In this document: piece after piece, positions 9,451 to 23,545 of the stretch | Numbering within the stretch: position 1 is the first letter of the stretch | Layout: each line of letters opens with the position of its first letter | NCBI RefSeq assembly: GCF_021018805.1 | Contig: NC_086253.1 | Location: forward strand, 34,659,583-34,723,582 | Direction: 5' to 3' | Source: Prinia subflava | Lineage: Eukaryota > Chordata > Aves > Passeriformes > Cisticolidae | Length of the DNA: 64,000 nucleotides | The notes under the pieces: generated by a model | Databases searched by the model: none | Seen by the model: the letters and a program-made list of their open reading frames with translations, nothing else | Told to the model about the DNA's origin: nothing | Translations under genes and position numbers: made by a program

Positions 9451-12400
9451 CTATAGTGTCCTTTTATAGACAACTTTAAGATAATTAGGCCTATCAAATG
9501 TTTTATATATTTGCAGAAGTCCCAATAAAGATGAATGAGAAGATCCTCCAAATGCACTGATGAATGTGAAATGCAATGAAAACAACCAGTAAACGACCAG
9601 TGTTGTTTATAATTGCTAAATCATTGCATGTTTTTCTTTCTGTAAGTCATCTGAGGCTTTCATTGATGGAGAGAGAATACTGCATTACCTGTACTACGAG
9701 GTGAGATTTCATGAATTCTTACTGAAAAATGCATTAAAATCAGAATGATTTAGGGAACCAGTCTATGCACAGGCCATAAAAACACATAAGTCTGAGGTTC
9801 TCTTTTGATGTGGATCAAGCGTTTGCTGACAGGTTGTAACACATATTTTTCAGTCTGCATGCATAAAGGAACCGTTAACCTTAGCAACTGGTCTCCAACA
9901 ACCAAAGAATAACCATCCTAGAAATCATCCTGGGAAGAAAGCCAGTTGCATCAAGATCGATTGGAAAGAAGGGAGTGTCTGGAGATGCAGAACATTTGCT
10001 GTAAGAGAAATCATGCTATGTAAAAAAGGATAGGGAGATAGGATTTTAGAGAGACTAGTAAGTTAAAAGTCCCTCATTTTCAAAAAGGCGTCTTCTTTGG
10101 TTAAAGGTCTGGTCATGGAAGTGCAAGACAAATAGTGACAGGGGTGTTTATAAAAGAAAGACTAGATGTGTTCCAGACTTTTTTGTAAGTCAACAGAAGT
10201 AACATGAAAAGGAGGCATGAAAATTTAGCTAAAATTTGCATAAACATAGGATAAGACCTCAGAAAATGATTTTTTTTCCTAAGTGTTTGATGCTTCCTAT
10301 CCTAGTACTGTTAACAGTTAATAAAGGAATTCTAGGTCTACCGATTGACAAAACTTGGAATATAAAGTGTTCTGTAGCTCCCTAACATGCAGTACCGGCC
10401 AGCTGGAATATCAAAAGTTCTGCCTTGTCCACAGAGGATTAATTCTACTTCATGGGTTCCAGCAAGACTTAGACGTGTACATATGCGTTTGGAAATTCTG
10501 TTGTGTTAAGAAGAGTCAGTTTTTTCCAAACCACAACTGTTAATTTCAGTTTTACTGTCAGCTTTGTTCAGATGGACAGATCAAAGTATTAGGTTTGCAC
10601 ATCAGTGAGTGACATCTATAGTTAGCAGTTTTCCTCACAGACATTCTCAGGCTAAAGAGGTTATGTATTTTTGGGAGAAGGCAAATACCACTTGCAAATC
10701 CCAGGTAGAAGGACTATGAGAAAGTCCAACTTAGTCCCTGTAACTCTGCTGGATAGCTTTGATAGCTATATTGCCACAAAACAATTCATGCTCCAGAAGA
10801 AAGCCATTTCATTTGAAAACATTGAGATGTAACAGCAGAGATGATTCTAAGATTTACAAACTTCCTAGACTTTAGCATTCTAAACCTGGGGATAAGTAAC
10901 AGCTTGCATAAAATTGCTTATATTAACATTATGTCTATTACTAATTTGTATCCTTCCAGCTTTTCAGAGCACAATATCTTTCTTTTCATATAGATTATAC
11001 ATGACAAGAGCTGTAATTTAGGTAGATATTTGGGGTTTATCAATTTAGAAAATAATAACATTTGAATAATAATTAATCAAGTCAAGGTGAAAAGACCTAT
11101 TGTCTATATTAGTATCTCAGTATTTTCTTGCACTTCAACTATTCCACAAAATGCAGGTTTGTATTGCAGAAAAGCAACACTAGAAAATAAGTCAGAAACT
11201 GTCACACACTTCCACATTGTCTGGAAAGAATGAGGAAGTGAAGATGCTAAATGTTTTTTTGATCCCTCTCTCACGTCTTACCTAAAGGATCCTTGAAATC
11301 CATAAGCTGTTTCTAATTAGTTTCTAATGACCTGAGAGATCTGCAAGTTTAGCATCTTCTGTATCTCATTTGATTTCCCTTTTGGACTAAAATGATGTCA
11401 AGAGGGTTAAAATGAAGATAAACCACACCTCCATGATCCCTCTGGTTATTGGACTAGAGACATAAATATGGAAAGGGCTAAGGGCAAAGACCATCATCAA
11501 CAGTAGTTTTATAATTTATATTAACAAAAAAAATACAGGACTGATTGTATAACCACAGAGTCTATTGATTTACTCTTTACAAAATTCAGTGGAGTGCAGA
11601 TGGTTCTTTAACCTCTTGAAAAGGATTACAAAAAAGTTGAATCTTTCCTGGAAGATTCAGTAATTAATCTGCTATACTATAAAAAAGAAAAGTATTTCAG
11701 CAGCAGTCTGTCTTAGGTGTGTTGAGGAAAAAAAAATATATATAAAGGACTAAATTCACAGTTTTTGTTCATTAATTAATATTTGGTATCCTGATAAACT
11801 TAGCAGTTTAGGAAGTGATCGAAGCAATTATGAAATTGGCACTGACTTTGGAAAATGCATAAAATCCTCCAAGGTTTCAAAGTTAATTAGCTAAATATTA
11901 AAGTAATCAAAGTGCTAAATTTTTAAATTTATAATAGTAATTTTAATTTATAACAGTAATATATGTGAATACTATGGTTATATACCTGTTTCCTATTTAC
12001 AAATAAATGAAGAGCGGGTAATGTTAGTCCTTAGTAATCCTTAGTGCAACATTTTTTATTTGCTTTTTCAAATTTGGACTCGTTATAGCTATATAATTGG
12101 TTATATATCATACTAAGGACTCATTCAGTTGTAAAACATCTCCACATATTTTAAATTAGAACTGCCTCAAGGTGATGAAATAGACATGATACAAAATTTC
12201 AGGGTTGTGAAGCAAGGCAGAAAGTCTTTGAAGGCCTGTTGAATCTATAAATCTCACAACACTCTAAAATATGCCTGAAAAAGTGACCAAACTTGTCATT
12301 TAAAAGGAAAAATATACTGACAATATTACATGCCATGACTGCGATGGTAAAGTCACCATGATGAAAACGGAGTAATTCACTTTGAACTAACTCTAGTTGA

Positions 12401-13270
12401 CTCCTCTAATGTGCCTGAGGATTGTCTGTGGCAAGTCCAGAGGAAATCTTTTGTGCTTCAGTAAGCAATAAGCCTTTCAAATCATTATTCTTTCAAAGAC
12501 TAACATAGGGGATACCAGTAATATTTGAGCTTTTTCTTGAGCCCCTGGGTGTCCAAAATACTAATTCAATATATAAACTTTTAAGGTTAGATTTCTATTC
12601 TATGATTTACACTATTTGTCCTTCTTAAATATGAGTGTCTCAATGGAAAAAAATCCCAAACCAGAAGTAACATTATTCAATAATCCACCAAATATAAGAA
12701 ATAAGAATAAAATTTCTCTAAGCAATTCACTCAGTGTTCAATCCCCAAAAACCAGTGTTATCAATAAAATCTCCAGCTAAACTGTATTTTATGTCATTTC
12801 AAAAGCATTGGCACACATTATTACATATTTTTTGTTTGTTTTGTTTTCTGGAAATACCAAGCAATCTGTTACAACCAGCTGTTTTGTAGTCCTTCAGTGG
12901 CAGAACTGTGGTGGGATTAAGAAGCTCTCATGGTTCTTGTACTTGCTCTGCAGTGATAAACATGCAACTTCCATCACAAGCATACAGATGCCTGTATATC
13001 TTGCTACACACACTGTAAACAGCAACCCCATAGTCCATTTCTCCTTCTAGGGAAATAATTGCTTTTTGAATTCGTCTTGCGTCATAATTGTAAAAACCGA
13101 TTTTTCAGCTTTGTGTGAAATGAATTCCAGCATTCATGTTATAAAGAGCAAATAGGTAAAACTTAAAAATCCTAGCACAGCCTAAACTTTGTCTACACTA
13201 GATTGCCAAAGCCCAGAATTAGTTAAATGACTTATATGGAAGTATTATAAATAATGAAAATACATATTAT

Positions 13271-13436
13271 GCCCAATGGAGTTGTGGATGCCTCATCCTG
13301 GGAAGTGTTCAAGGCCAGGCTTGATGGGGCTTTGAGCAACACAGTCTAGAGCAGGGTGTCCTGCCCACAGCACGGGGTGGGAACTAGCTGATGCTTCAGA
13401 TCCCTTTGAACCCAAGCTGTTCCATGATTCTGTGAA
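13271..13436 (+). mobile_element. CR1 LINE, 3' end fragment
   Basis: The sequence matches the typical CR1 3' untranslated region. It starts at the 'gtggatgcctcatcc' segment, continues through the 'ttcaaggccaggcttgatgg' stretch and a TCCCTTTGAACCCAAGCTGTTCCATG segment (13401-13426), and ends with the CR1 tail motif ATTCTGTGA. It is 5'-truncated, as most CR1 copies are, and noticeably diverged, so it is old and inactive. Confidence 0.93.
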
Positions 13437-13636
13437 TATACTTGCAACAGTGCCTTTGTTATATGTAATCCAAATAGCAACATCATCTCATAAACAACTC
13501 ACGGATGAAATAGCATTAGATTTCCAGGAGGCTATCCACTCACAACAGGGACTGAGTGAGGCCTATATTTACAGATTTATCCTGTTCAAACATACTGGGC
13601 TTCTAGAGTCACAGATAGTACTCCATTTAAAGCTCT

Positions 13637-13654
13637 TGCAACATTAATGTTGCA
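13637..13654. repeat. Perfect 18-bp palindrome
   Basis: TGCAACATT is followed directly by its reverse complement, just downstream of the CR1 fragment. AGCT occurs on both sides of it with a one-base offset. The role is unknown. Confidence 0.88.
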
Positions 13655-14500
13655 GCTTGTCTCCATTTTTCAGTTAAATAGAAGTTTTCTTTTTCACATC
13701 ACATAAAGTCCTTAACCAGCTCAGGCCGTCTAATAAATTGCTAATTCTGTTACAGTATATCTTCTATTATGTTTCTTGTTACTTTAGTAAGACAGGAAAT
13801 TAAAGCAATAAAACACTTTCAAAATGATAGGACACACTCAGGCAGTCATTTTTCTTATGTTCCAGTATTATTCTTCAAAAGACCTTTTATGATACTAATA
13901 TTAAATTCTTTGAAGTCTGAAGAATCTGTTGAAAGTGTTGAATTCCTAAGATAAAATGCTCAAATATTGCATCTACTCATGCATTTATTAAAACTGGGAA
14001 TGTGGGATGGAGTTAAAAAAAAGCACAAAATGCAATGCAGCTAAATAATATATGACCTGATACATTTTAGATCCACATTAGAGAGTACAATGTGTGGAAA
14101 TTTGATTTAATGCTAAGGAAAATCTATTTTGCTTTTGTCTCACCTTACGTGGCCAAATGCACACCAGATGTGGTCATTCATATAAAAGGTTGGTAACTGC
14201 ACACTGAAGCACACAAAACCAGACAAATACTATAATGGTCACTTATTCAGCGTGCTCACATTAAGGAAATTGAATCAAGCTTATGAAACTATGCATTCTT
14301 TATTAACCCCATAGAAGAAGGTCACATTGACTGCTCTTCTAATGGAATGCACACTAAAAAGATTGAAAGACATGATGTGAAAGAAAAGGACAGAAAATGC
14401 TAAGTCTCCTGATGAAACATTTCTAAAATGAATTTAATAAAAATATTGAAGGATTTATCTCATTTTTAAGAACTAAATACACATAATTACATATACTTGG

Positions 14501-14606
14501 AGGGGGGAAAAAAGGAAAAAGAGGAAAGGGAAGAAGAAAAAGAAAAGAAAAATGAAAGAAGGAAAATGAAGAAGACAGAAAGAAAAGAAAAAGGAGAAAA
14601 AACTAA
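14501..14606 (+). repeat. Polypurine (GA-rich) tract
   Basis: About 105 bases are almost entirely A and G on the plus strand, with only a few pyrimidines. It is imperfect rather than a clean tandem repeat. Such tracts can adopt triplex structure and are mutable; no function is shown. Confidence 0.88.
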
Positions 14607-17600
14607 ATTAAGTGACCAAAGCTTATACTAAGTGTCTGTTACGTATTAAACTTTGGATTCAATTATCTTAGAGTTCTTCTCCAAGCTAAATAATTCTAAG
14701 ATTCTGTATTCAATATAATGTCAAATATATAGTAGTAGATTCCTTGCTTAGTAAGTGGGCACAATGCAGGTGTTCAGTTAGGAAGCCTAAGAGAAGAGTG
14801 AATATTCACTATGTAGATCCTGATTTCTCAATGATTTAAACTCTATATTCATTTTCCATTTCACTGTAGCTGTGAATTCCTTTCCCAGTTTCATTTGATC
14901 TGTTTTATAGAGAATTTAAACAATCTTTGGTGGCAGTTCTAATTTAGTACATGGATATAACAATATGCTGTTAGACGGTCCAACGTTGTCATGCTTATTG
15001 AAATTTACTGGTTCAAATTAAACATAGGTCTTCTACTTTTATACAGTAAAACAATGGAAATGAGGTGTAAATACAAAGGGTAAAAATGAAAGGCTATTTT
15101 CTCAATTCCATCTAGTTCTGCAATGTCCATTTTTTCCTTATTTAGCAAATTATTTCTTTTTTTTTCATGTATGTTTGACTAGAAATTTAGTGGGCTAAAT
15201 CTAAGATAAAACTATTCAATAACTTATGTTTCCTTTCTCATTTTTGACACATTTCTTCTCTGCTGGAATTCCAAAGCAATCAACTACCTGGGGATATATA
15301 CTTCTTCAGAGATCTCTTCTCCACTATATCAATTAACTCAAAAGCAATTTTGGATACCTTCCAACGTACTACCACAATCTGGTCTCCCTTAAGCCTCACA
15401 AGCTGGAGTAGACTTGAATTGGTCTGAATAATGGTAATTTTCTAAATTATTAACAAATTAGACATGTTCCTGTGTTGTTTCCGTTCTTTGATTTGTTAAG
15501 AAATTTCCCAGTGACCTAAAGAATCCTTGGAAATATTTTTAAACATTTAGAAGAAGTCTCTGAGACCACATGGGGATCACCTGACTCACTGCAATGTGAT
15601 ACTCTTCAAGAGCACGTCCCTTATGATTGTGATGGAGGAAACTGTGAAAAATACATTTCAGCTTCCACCTAATCTGTGAATCTACCTGTAAATTTTGTGT
15701 AAAACAAGCTCATGAAGCAAAAGGTCAACTCACTAGTCTCCTTCAACATAGAAATGAGAAATGGCTGGGCAACATGAGAGGCCCAAAGAAATGGAAGGTG
15801 CTTCTAGACTTAGTAATTGGACACACACATGAAAGAAATTTTTCAGGATTACAGAGTGGTCCATCTCCAAAGTTAGTAAGCTTATAAGTTTTTTCCTTAT
15901 TTTTTTTTTTTAATCAAGACAACATAGAGTTTTTTCTTATGTTTATATTTTATAGCATATTTACCACTTGATAGGTACAGAAATGTGACTAAATATGGCA
16001 TGTGACACATGTTTTTCTTTCTCTGCCCAGGAGAACAAGTCTTCTCAACACAGAAGCCCTCCTGTGTTTATGCGGGGGGAGGAAAGAAGAAAAGTAGAAG
16101 TCTTTTTACTTTATTCTATATTCCATTAAGATATTTTTGTTTAAGATGGCAAGGAAATGTTGTATGCCACAGACTGACCTTGTGTACTGCCCTGTCTGAT
16201 CCCAGATGACTCTAGGTTGTTGTCCCTTACCTTTTACTCCTTAGTTTTGCCTCTTCCTACTGTCATATATAATAGATTAGGAATCTCTTCATAATTACCA
16301 ATCCCTCAAGGCCAGTGTATCTTCTACCACCAGATCTGAAAACTGCACTTTAATTATGCATTCAGAACTGGAAAAACAACTGTGACAAAAACATCACCAG
16401 TAAAATTATGGCATAGAAAGGCTATGAGAAAAATTTGCTCTGCCACAGTTTGGGCTCTAAATTCTAACATCTTCAGCATATACACTTTTACAAGTACACT
16501 TCCAGCACTGGAGATTTTGTTAGTAAGAGGGAAGACTGCTATAGAAAATTATTGGAAACCCTATAGCTTGGAAACCCAATAGACTTGTTGCTAGAAGGCA
16601 TAGAACTCCTAGGGATTCTATCCTTGGCCAGAAGCCTTATGGCTTGGTACGGAGGAAACAAAAAAGTTATCTTGGAGCCTTTCTTCCTAACATATGGTAT
16701 AATCATTGACAATTACATAAAAATTTAGTTTTAAAAAACAGTATTGTGCATGAGTACAGGTGTGCAAATATGCATTTGGGGGAGTGTGTGTGTGTGTGTA
16801 TACATGTAGATGGTCATACTTACTACTAAGGGTCACAGGAAAAATCATATTCTGGGGATGTTATTTTATGATAGGTCTTTTTGACAATTCGTTATAAGAA
16901 CTGAAGAAGTTATCCATTGCTAAATAGGAAGATATACTAAAAAGAAGACTGATTTTTAAATGCTACTATGTACCACACACCCTGAAAAAAAAAAACTTAA
17001 ATGAAATATGAACCCAAAGAAGGATTTGTATTCTATGTCCCAAAATAAGATAGACTGGGAAAAAGAATCTCTGAAAATCTGAACAAAGCAAAAGGGAATG
17101 TAAACCATTAGAAATAAATTAAATGTGAGCTATGCCCCTCGTTTTGCTGGGATAATATGAAGGCAGTGAGGTTTCCAGCTTAGAGCAAATGGCTGTGAGC
17201 AAGAGGATTCTTGGTTCTAATCCCCAGTGAGCCAACCTCAGGCAAGTCATTCAGCTTTCCTTTGCTTCAGTCAATCCAGCTTAAACCCACAAAAAGCAGG
17301 TCCTCAGTAGAGCCAGATTCAGCAACTACGCCAATATATCTCTCGGGCAGACAGACAGGGGAAAAAAATGCAAGAAGCAAACTACATAAAGAAGGGGGGG
17401 AAAGTGTTCTTAATGGTTTGCAAGGGGTTGAACAGAGGCCAAATACACCACTATGCTGACATGAAACATTTCCTAACAGACTTTGAGATGTTATGCTAAA
17501 CTTGGTACATTTGCTATTGAGATTTCTCAATTTATGATACTGTACCCTGCATAAAATATTTACTGTACTTTGACAATAATTTACCATCAAGAATTAGGAC

Positions 17601-20600
17601 CCTCCCAAAGTTAGAAATATTGGAAAAATACATTGGTAACTTAAGACTTTAGAATTTTTAAAATACACGGATTTCTTCTCACATAAAGTGAATCAATAAT
17701 TCAGTTGTTCAGAACATTCCCCTCTGCCTCCAAACATTTTATTACAAAGATGAATATGAGAATAGAATCGACAGCTTTAGGGTGTGATACACAAATAAAA
17801 GATAATGAAAACTAGAATTAAATTCATGGGCTGCATTTGTTTTCTCTGCATGCTTAATAGAGTCTCCCATTGTTAAGGACTCTGTAAGTAATCATAGATT
17901 TCTTATTTAGTCTACTGGAAGAAAAAAAATGAGGTACTATGAGGATTAAAATGACTCAAATTATAAAATAGATAAAATATACATGCATGGGCTACTCAGT
18001 TGGTATTTTTTCTGCCAGCATGTAAAAAAATTATAGATGCAGCAAATATTTGAGAAATCATTCTCTTTACAGCATTATGCATGGAGTTGTCAGTTTTCAC
18101 CACTGAGCTTTGTTGATTTATATCAAATACCTAATTTAAATATAAAAGGGATGGTTACATTTATAGCACACTTGAGTATTTAGGAATACCTACTGATAGT
18201 GCAGCACTTCTTTTTTTATTCCTATGAAAGTAATCCGTACAAATAAGTAGGAACAATGTTAATCAGCTAAAGAAACAATGGCCATTTTTTTGCTTTTCTA
18301 ACACATTTCATTACAGCCTTTAGATAGACAGAGTGGCCAGTGTACTACACTGTATTCATTCTAAACACATACTGCAACTGGCCTGATGAAGAAACTTTTA
18401 GGTGAGACTGTTCTATAATATGCATTACTTTGGCCCACGTAATCATCCCTGTGTTTCCTCTAACTTGACAAAACAGTCTTGCACTCAGCACACCTGTGCT
18501 TAATGGAAATATATTAAAAGGTATTTTCTGCCACATATTGCAAATAAAATTTTGAACTGCTGTATTATCAATGAAGAATGAGATTAATTCACTTCCTTAC
18601 AATACTGATAGGACACCCTTTGCAGTTGGGGTCTAAGCACTCCTCACGCTTTAGATTCTTTTTGCTCTTTCTGTTGGAAGATTGCAGGTCAGTCATGCAA
18701 ACTGCATATTATTTCCTCCCAAAGACAGCAGTGAGGAAAAAAAAAATAGCTGTCCTATGACATTGTAGTGGGCTCGACTGGTTTGGAAAGAAAGAATGTG
18801 AAAAACTGAAGTGTGGATGAAATAGTTACTGTCTCACCAGCATAGTTCTATGGGAATATACTGCATTAACAGCTGGCACACACTTTTATCACTGACTGCG
18901 AAATGAATGAAATGTAACCAGAGAACCAGCTAAAAGAAAAAGAATCTAAAAGAAAAATAAATACACTAAAAGATATATATAATTTTGTATACTTAGAAGT
19001 CTGCTAGCAAAATAAGAACTTGAATAACTTCATTCAGGACCCATTAACAGGTCATACAAAATCTCTGTCTCTACTCTTTAATCTGTAAACAGCAGAAGAA
19101 ACGTCATTCATTTCTTCATGTCAAGTCATTATAGGATTTTGAGAAAGGTGTGGAGCCAAGTATCCTGAGAACTAAAATTGCTTACTCACAAGAGACAGGA
19201 AGAAAACCAGTTCTGCAGCTGTAAATCAGGAAATGTCTTGCCTGCTAGATATTCTCTGAGCCTTCAGCAAGTCCCAAATCAGTAAATGCCACTGAAACCT
19301 AAATTCTTTGAAAAAAATTTGCAAGAGTTTAATCCTAGGGTTTAATCCTTCATGGCAAGAAAACTTCATGCTAGAAATTTGAAAATGCTTAATTAATTCT
19401 GTATAAATGATTCCATCACTTCTTCTCTAAGATTCAATATTGTACATAATTTAGTATTCAATTTTTGACATTTTCTTCTTTTTCTATTTTAATTTTATTT
19501 TAAAATTTCTATTTTAAATTTTTTCTGTACTAAATCAGTCATATGAAACAAGAAGTGCTTTTGGAAACTGTCTTAATAGATTTCGTTCCAGTCGATCCAC
19601 AGTCCTACATCAGGTTTAATCAAATTTTCTCACACAGTGCTGTGTCAAGTCAGAGTTTTGGGAGTAATATATATCTTAAGTTATGCTTTCAGGAGGCATT
19701 AAATAATAGCTTGATTTGGTGTAGTCCTAGTGCTGCCCCAAAAATATAAAATAAAAGTATTCTTGTAAGCATATATTATAATTAAAATATATATCAGTAA
19801 TAAAATTTGTAAAATATGAAAAAATTGTTTGGTAAGTGACACAACACAAAGGAAAGGTAACTTTCTTTCCCTCTCCTTCTAATTGTAAACTTAGGGCAAA
19901 CCAGAATAGAATTACTGGTGAGGATGAAGGAATACGCTCATGTCTGGTAAAGATGCCACATGCAGGCATCTGGAACTGCTTAATTATCTTCCATTCTGGA
20001 TAGGACCAAAAGGATGTTTTCTGTTTCTAAATCAAATCTGTTCAGACATGACACATGCACTTGTTCTCATCAAGGATTAAGTGCATGACAAGCTTGAACT
20101 TTTAACACCAAATACTTCTGAGCTACAGGAAAGAAAAGTTCACAACACTTCCATAAAACGGAAATATGTAAATTTTTCACAACATTGTCACTCAGGATTG
20201 ATTCCCCTTATTTTCTTTAATTTTTCCAAAGTAACCCACCATTGATCTAAGATTAAGAATGAGAAATAACAAACTGAATATGTATTTCCTGCCCTTGGAA
20301 GTTAAAATGGGTGAAAATAAGCCTTGGAATACAGTAGTTCATGTTACCTTCCTTCGTGAGTTGTTGCTCAAATTACAGTGCAATAGCATCTAATCTGAAT
20401 TTGGAGGCAACAGCCAGGCAACATGCCACAAGAATAAAATGGCATATTTCAGAAAAATAAAAAGCTGGCTACCTGCTTTTCTAGCTCCTTGCAGAAGATT
20501 GATGCACCACTGCTAGCAGGGAGGGATTCTGTTTTTCAAGGGACTGACAATGGAGACCAAGATGCTAAATGTAAAAGAACAGAACTAAATTTATTGATAC

Positions 20601-21499
20601 CTCAGGATCCTGAACCACAAGTAGTAGGTTGTTATAAAAAGACGTCTCTATTGAAAATTGATCAAATTTCCCATTTATTCAATTTTCTATTACGCTATTT
20701 TTCAAATATGATATTAGCTGTTAAATAGTAAGAAAATACATAGCAGGATAAACATTTGAAACAAAATCAATTAATATGTAAAAAAATTCAATAATAATAA
20801 AAGCCCACATTCAAAAAACAAAACAAACAAGCAAACAGAAAACAACAAGACAAAACAAAACCCCAAACTTTCAGGAATTCTTGACTTAATCCAGAACATT
20901 CCATTTCCCCTACGCACCTTTATTACCTAGCTCTAGATTACCACACAATGCCTCACCATTATGATTCTCACTGTCAAAATTTCTTCTTCACTTTCCTTTT
21001 TTAAGTTTTCCATCTCCACAGGAAAGAGAAGGGAAACTATTGGTGTGAGCATTTAATTAGCCCATGTTTTCCTGATGAAGAGTATTGTAGCTACTGACTT
21101 TTAAACTGTGTTGATAAAGGAAATAAAATGGTCACTTAAAGCCAAGGTGGATGTAGTAGTTCTAACTTTCAACTTTTCCTAAGAGTTCTAACTCTACCAA
21201 ATGGGCTGTAACTACTAATCCTGTAATTGTACAACATTTTCAGTACTAGCCTAGCAGGGTGATTAATTTGCATTCTGCATTTAAATAAACAAAAAGGAAA
21301 AAATAACTTTGCAGGATCACAAATGACTGGTGAATTGGTAGAATAATAGAACTAAGTCTGTGCATTATCTGTGGGTGTGCCAGAGATATAAAGCTAGACA
21401 GAAACATGCTATGATTTTGGTAAAATTTTTACTGAATTCATTTATCTACAGCCATCAAACTTTCTACCAGAAATGAACTAGCAATATTTTATGGACCTT

Positions 21500-22040
21500 T
21501 CTCAGACACGTGCCCATTCCCTTCTTCAGAGGTGAAAAGCTTTCATTCCCCAGCTGCCAGCACTCTTTAACATGAATCCCTGGCTGCAGGCACTCATAAT
21601 AAACTTCTCCTGTTCTCTGTTCAGTGTCACAGAACACTCTGTGCACGGCAGTGAAGATCTTCTGTGGCCAGGGCAGGAGGAGTAGGGCCTGCTCCTCCAG
21701 AGCTGCCCCACGGCCTGAGGCCAGGATTGCCAGGCCAGGGCCAGGCAAACACCGCTATCCTCAGTTCCCTGTCCGGACATCCCTCCAGGCCTGTCTGCCA
21801 CGGGTGCAGCCCAGGAGCCCAAAGGGAAGATCCTCTCCGGACCTCCTGCAGCTTCCTGCGGGGTGGGAAGGCAGGCCTGGGTACCCTCCCAGAGCAGCAC
21901 TGCCTGTCTGCCCTCTGGGCAGGGAAGGGCCCGTCCTGCAGAGACCCTGCTTCTGTGCTCGTCTGGAATTTGGATGGTTCAATAAAACACATCCTGAGAG
22001 AACAGATGTTTCCTGGAATCCCTTTTCTATGCCCACTGTA
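21500..22040 (+). mobile_element. GC-rich island with two AATAAA signals, possibly solo LTR or retrocopy
   Basis: A stretch of about 500 bp, mostly 21620-21990, is far richer in G+C than its surroundings. It contains polyadenylation-type signals at 21598-21603 and 21981-21986. Frames up to 153 codons are open on both strands at once, which is what GC-rich non-coding DNA gives; none looks like a known protein. Size, composition and AATAAA suggest a solo retroviral LTR or a retroposed non-coding transcript. I did not find convincing TG...CA termini or a target-site duplication, so the class is uncertain. Confidence 0.4.
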
Positions 22041-23154
22041 AAAAAAGTGAGTAGGCATTGGGACTACTCGATTTCAGAGCTGTAATGACTCATGGTTTCA
22101 ACCTGGCATATGCATATTTTGCAATACTTTTTAAATGTTAGCATCTCTCGTTTATGGAGGCACTGCTGAATGTTTGTCTTTGACCATTGTTTCTATGTCT
22201 GCTGAAGGGTAGAGTATCCATCACTCATTGCCTTACTTCTCCTTTGCATTTGTATTCAAGTAGTGCAAGGTGTTTGCATCATGAATGACAGATAAAAATC
22301 ATCAGCTTCCATCTTCCCACTGTTTTTTATCTTTGTGTTGCTATAGCAAGCATGTGATAGGTAATTAACTATGAGCATAACAAGAAAACATTACAGCACC
22401 GATTCATCAATGTACAACACTTAACTTCCTCCAGCTTTTCTCAAACTCATTTCTACAGCTAGAACACTTCAAGAAAATCTGCTCCTCACAAGCTTTCACT
22501 CAGAGCTTCAGCAATCATCAGCTCCTTTTTCTAGCTGACATTCTCCCTACACAGAATTAGATATCAGGCTTTCTAAGAGCTGAATGTGGTCATGGTTTAC
22601 ATGAAAGGTACTGTTACTTTATATGAAAGGGATAGGAGAATGAATTAACTTCTTAAAATAATGGAGTGACAACTCAAATTTAAAGGACAGCCCACTTGGC
22701 AACATTCTGTAAACTAAATCCTAAAATGATATGGATAAGGCAAGGAAAGCGTTATCTTTAACTATATTCATAAAATCAATGCACAGTCTATGTGCATCTT
22801 TCCCAGTTCTAATGCCCCTTAATTCTAAAACAAAAGTATAGCAAGCAGCTCTGGAAGAGCTCCATCTTTCATGCACTGCAAGTTTTATATAAAAGGCCAG
22901 ATCTCTGACTGTTTCAAAGGGAATATTTTTGACAAGATTTCTGATTTTGTAGTGCAGTGCTGCTCATTTTTATAAGCTTTTATGGCTGTCGGCATACTGA
23001 TTGTTCACACTGACACAAGGTTTATACAAATAGCAAATAGGAACCACCACTATATGAAGAAAATATAGCTGTTAGATTACAATCAAAATATTATGAAATG
23101 AGTCCATTTTTATGTAGGTATTATAATAACTTCTGACTATCCAAATTTTTAAAG
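22041..23154. other. AT-rich unique DNA, no gene seen
   Basis: I see no long frame, repeat family or RNA gene in this stretch. Confidence 0.55.
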
Positions 23155-23545
23155 GTAAAGTTCTGAGGGAGCTCAGCTGGTTCAGCCTCAAGAGACGATG
23201 ACTGAGAGGGGACCTCATAAATGTATATACATATCTGAAGGGGGTGTCAAGAGGATGGAGCCAGGCTCTCGGTGGTGCCAACCAATAGAACAAGAGGCAA
23301 TGTGCAGAAAATGATGCCCTGAAAGTTCCACTTGAACATGAGGAAGAACTTAAAGTGCAAGTGACCAAGCACTGGAACAGATTGCCCAAACAGGTTGTGG
23401 AGTCTCCTGCACTGGGGATATTCAAGAACTGCCTAATTCTGCATTTTGTGCAATTATGCTCTAGGATTTTTTTGCTTTTGGTAGGTTGGACCATGTGCCC
23501 ACTATGATTCCTTCCAACCTGACTCATTCTGTGGTTCTGGGATGT
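23155..23545 (+). mobile_element. CR1 LINE, 3' fragment of about 390 bp
   Basis: The stretch follows the CR1 3' region in order: the 'gagctcagctggttcagcc' and 'gaggggacctcataaatgta' segments, the 'accaatagaacaagaggcaa' segment, the 'acttgaacatgaggaagaac' segment, the 'tggaacagattgcccaaaca' segment and the 'gatattcaagaa' segment. It ends with TTCCAACCTGACTCATTCTGTGG (23511-23533). A 151-codon minus-strand frame over it is a shadow. It is diverged, 5'-truncated and inactive. Confidence 0.95.

Larger units (their letters stand above)
7086..13270. other. AT-rich unique DNA, no gene seen
   Basis: Six kilobases without a convincing coding frame (longest about 80 codons, at 12808-13050), RNA gene or recognisable transposon. 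Features worth noting are two perfect 22-bp palindromes, listed separately, and a diverged tandem of about 19 bp near 11921-11960. Otherwise it is AT-rich sequence with scattered A and T runs. Confidence 0.55.
13437..21499. other. AT-rich unique DNA, no gene seen
   Basis: Eight kilobases without a supportable gene. Frames such as 17211-17459 (+) and 17267-17590 (-) overlap on opposite strands and have no recognisable domains. Low-complexity items are the polypurine tract at 14501-14606, a short (GT)n near 16786-16800 and an A/C-rich run near 20813-20865. A perfect 18-bp palindrome lies at 13637-13654. Confidence 0.55.

Noticed and set aside
21526..22085. Overlapping frames of up to 153 codons on both strands
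   Set aside because: Several frames are open at once because the island is GC-rich and stop-poor; none has recognisable domains.
23072..23527. 151-codon minus-strand frame
   Set aside because: It is the antisense of the CR1 3' region, which is non-coding here.
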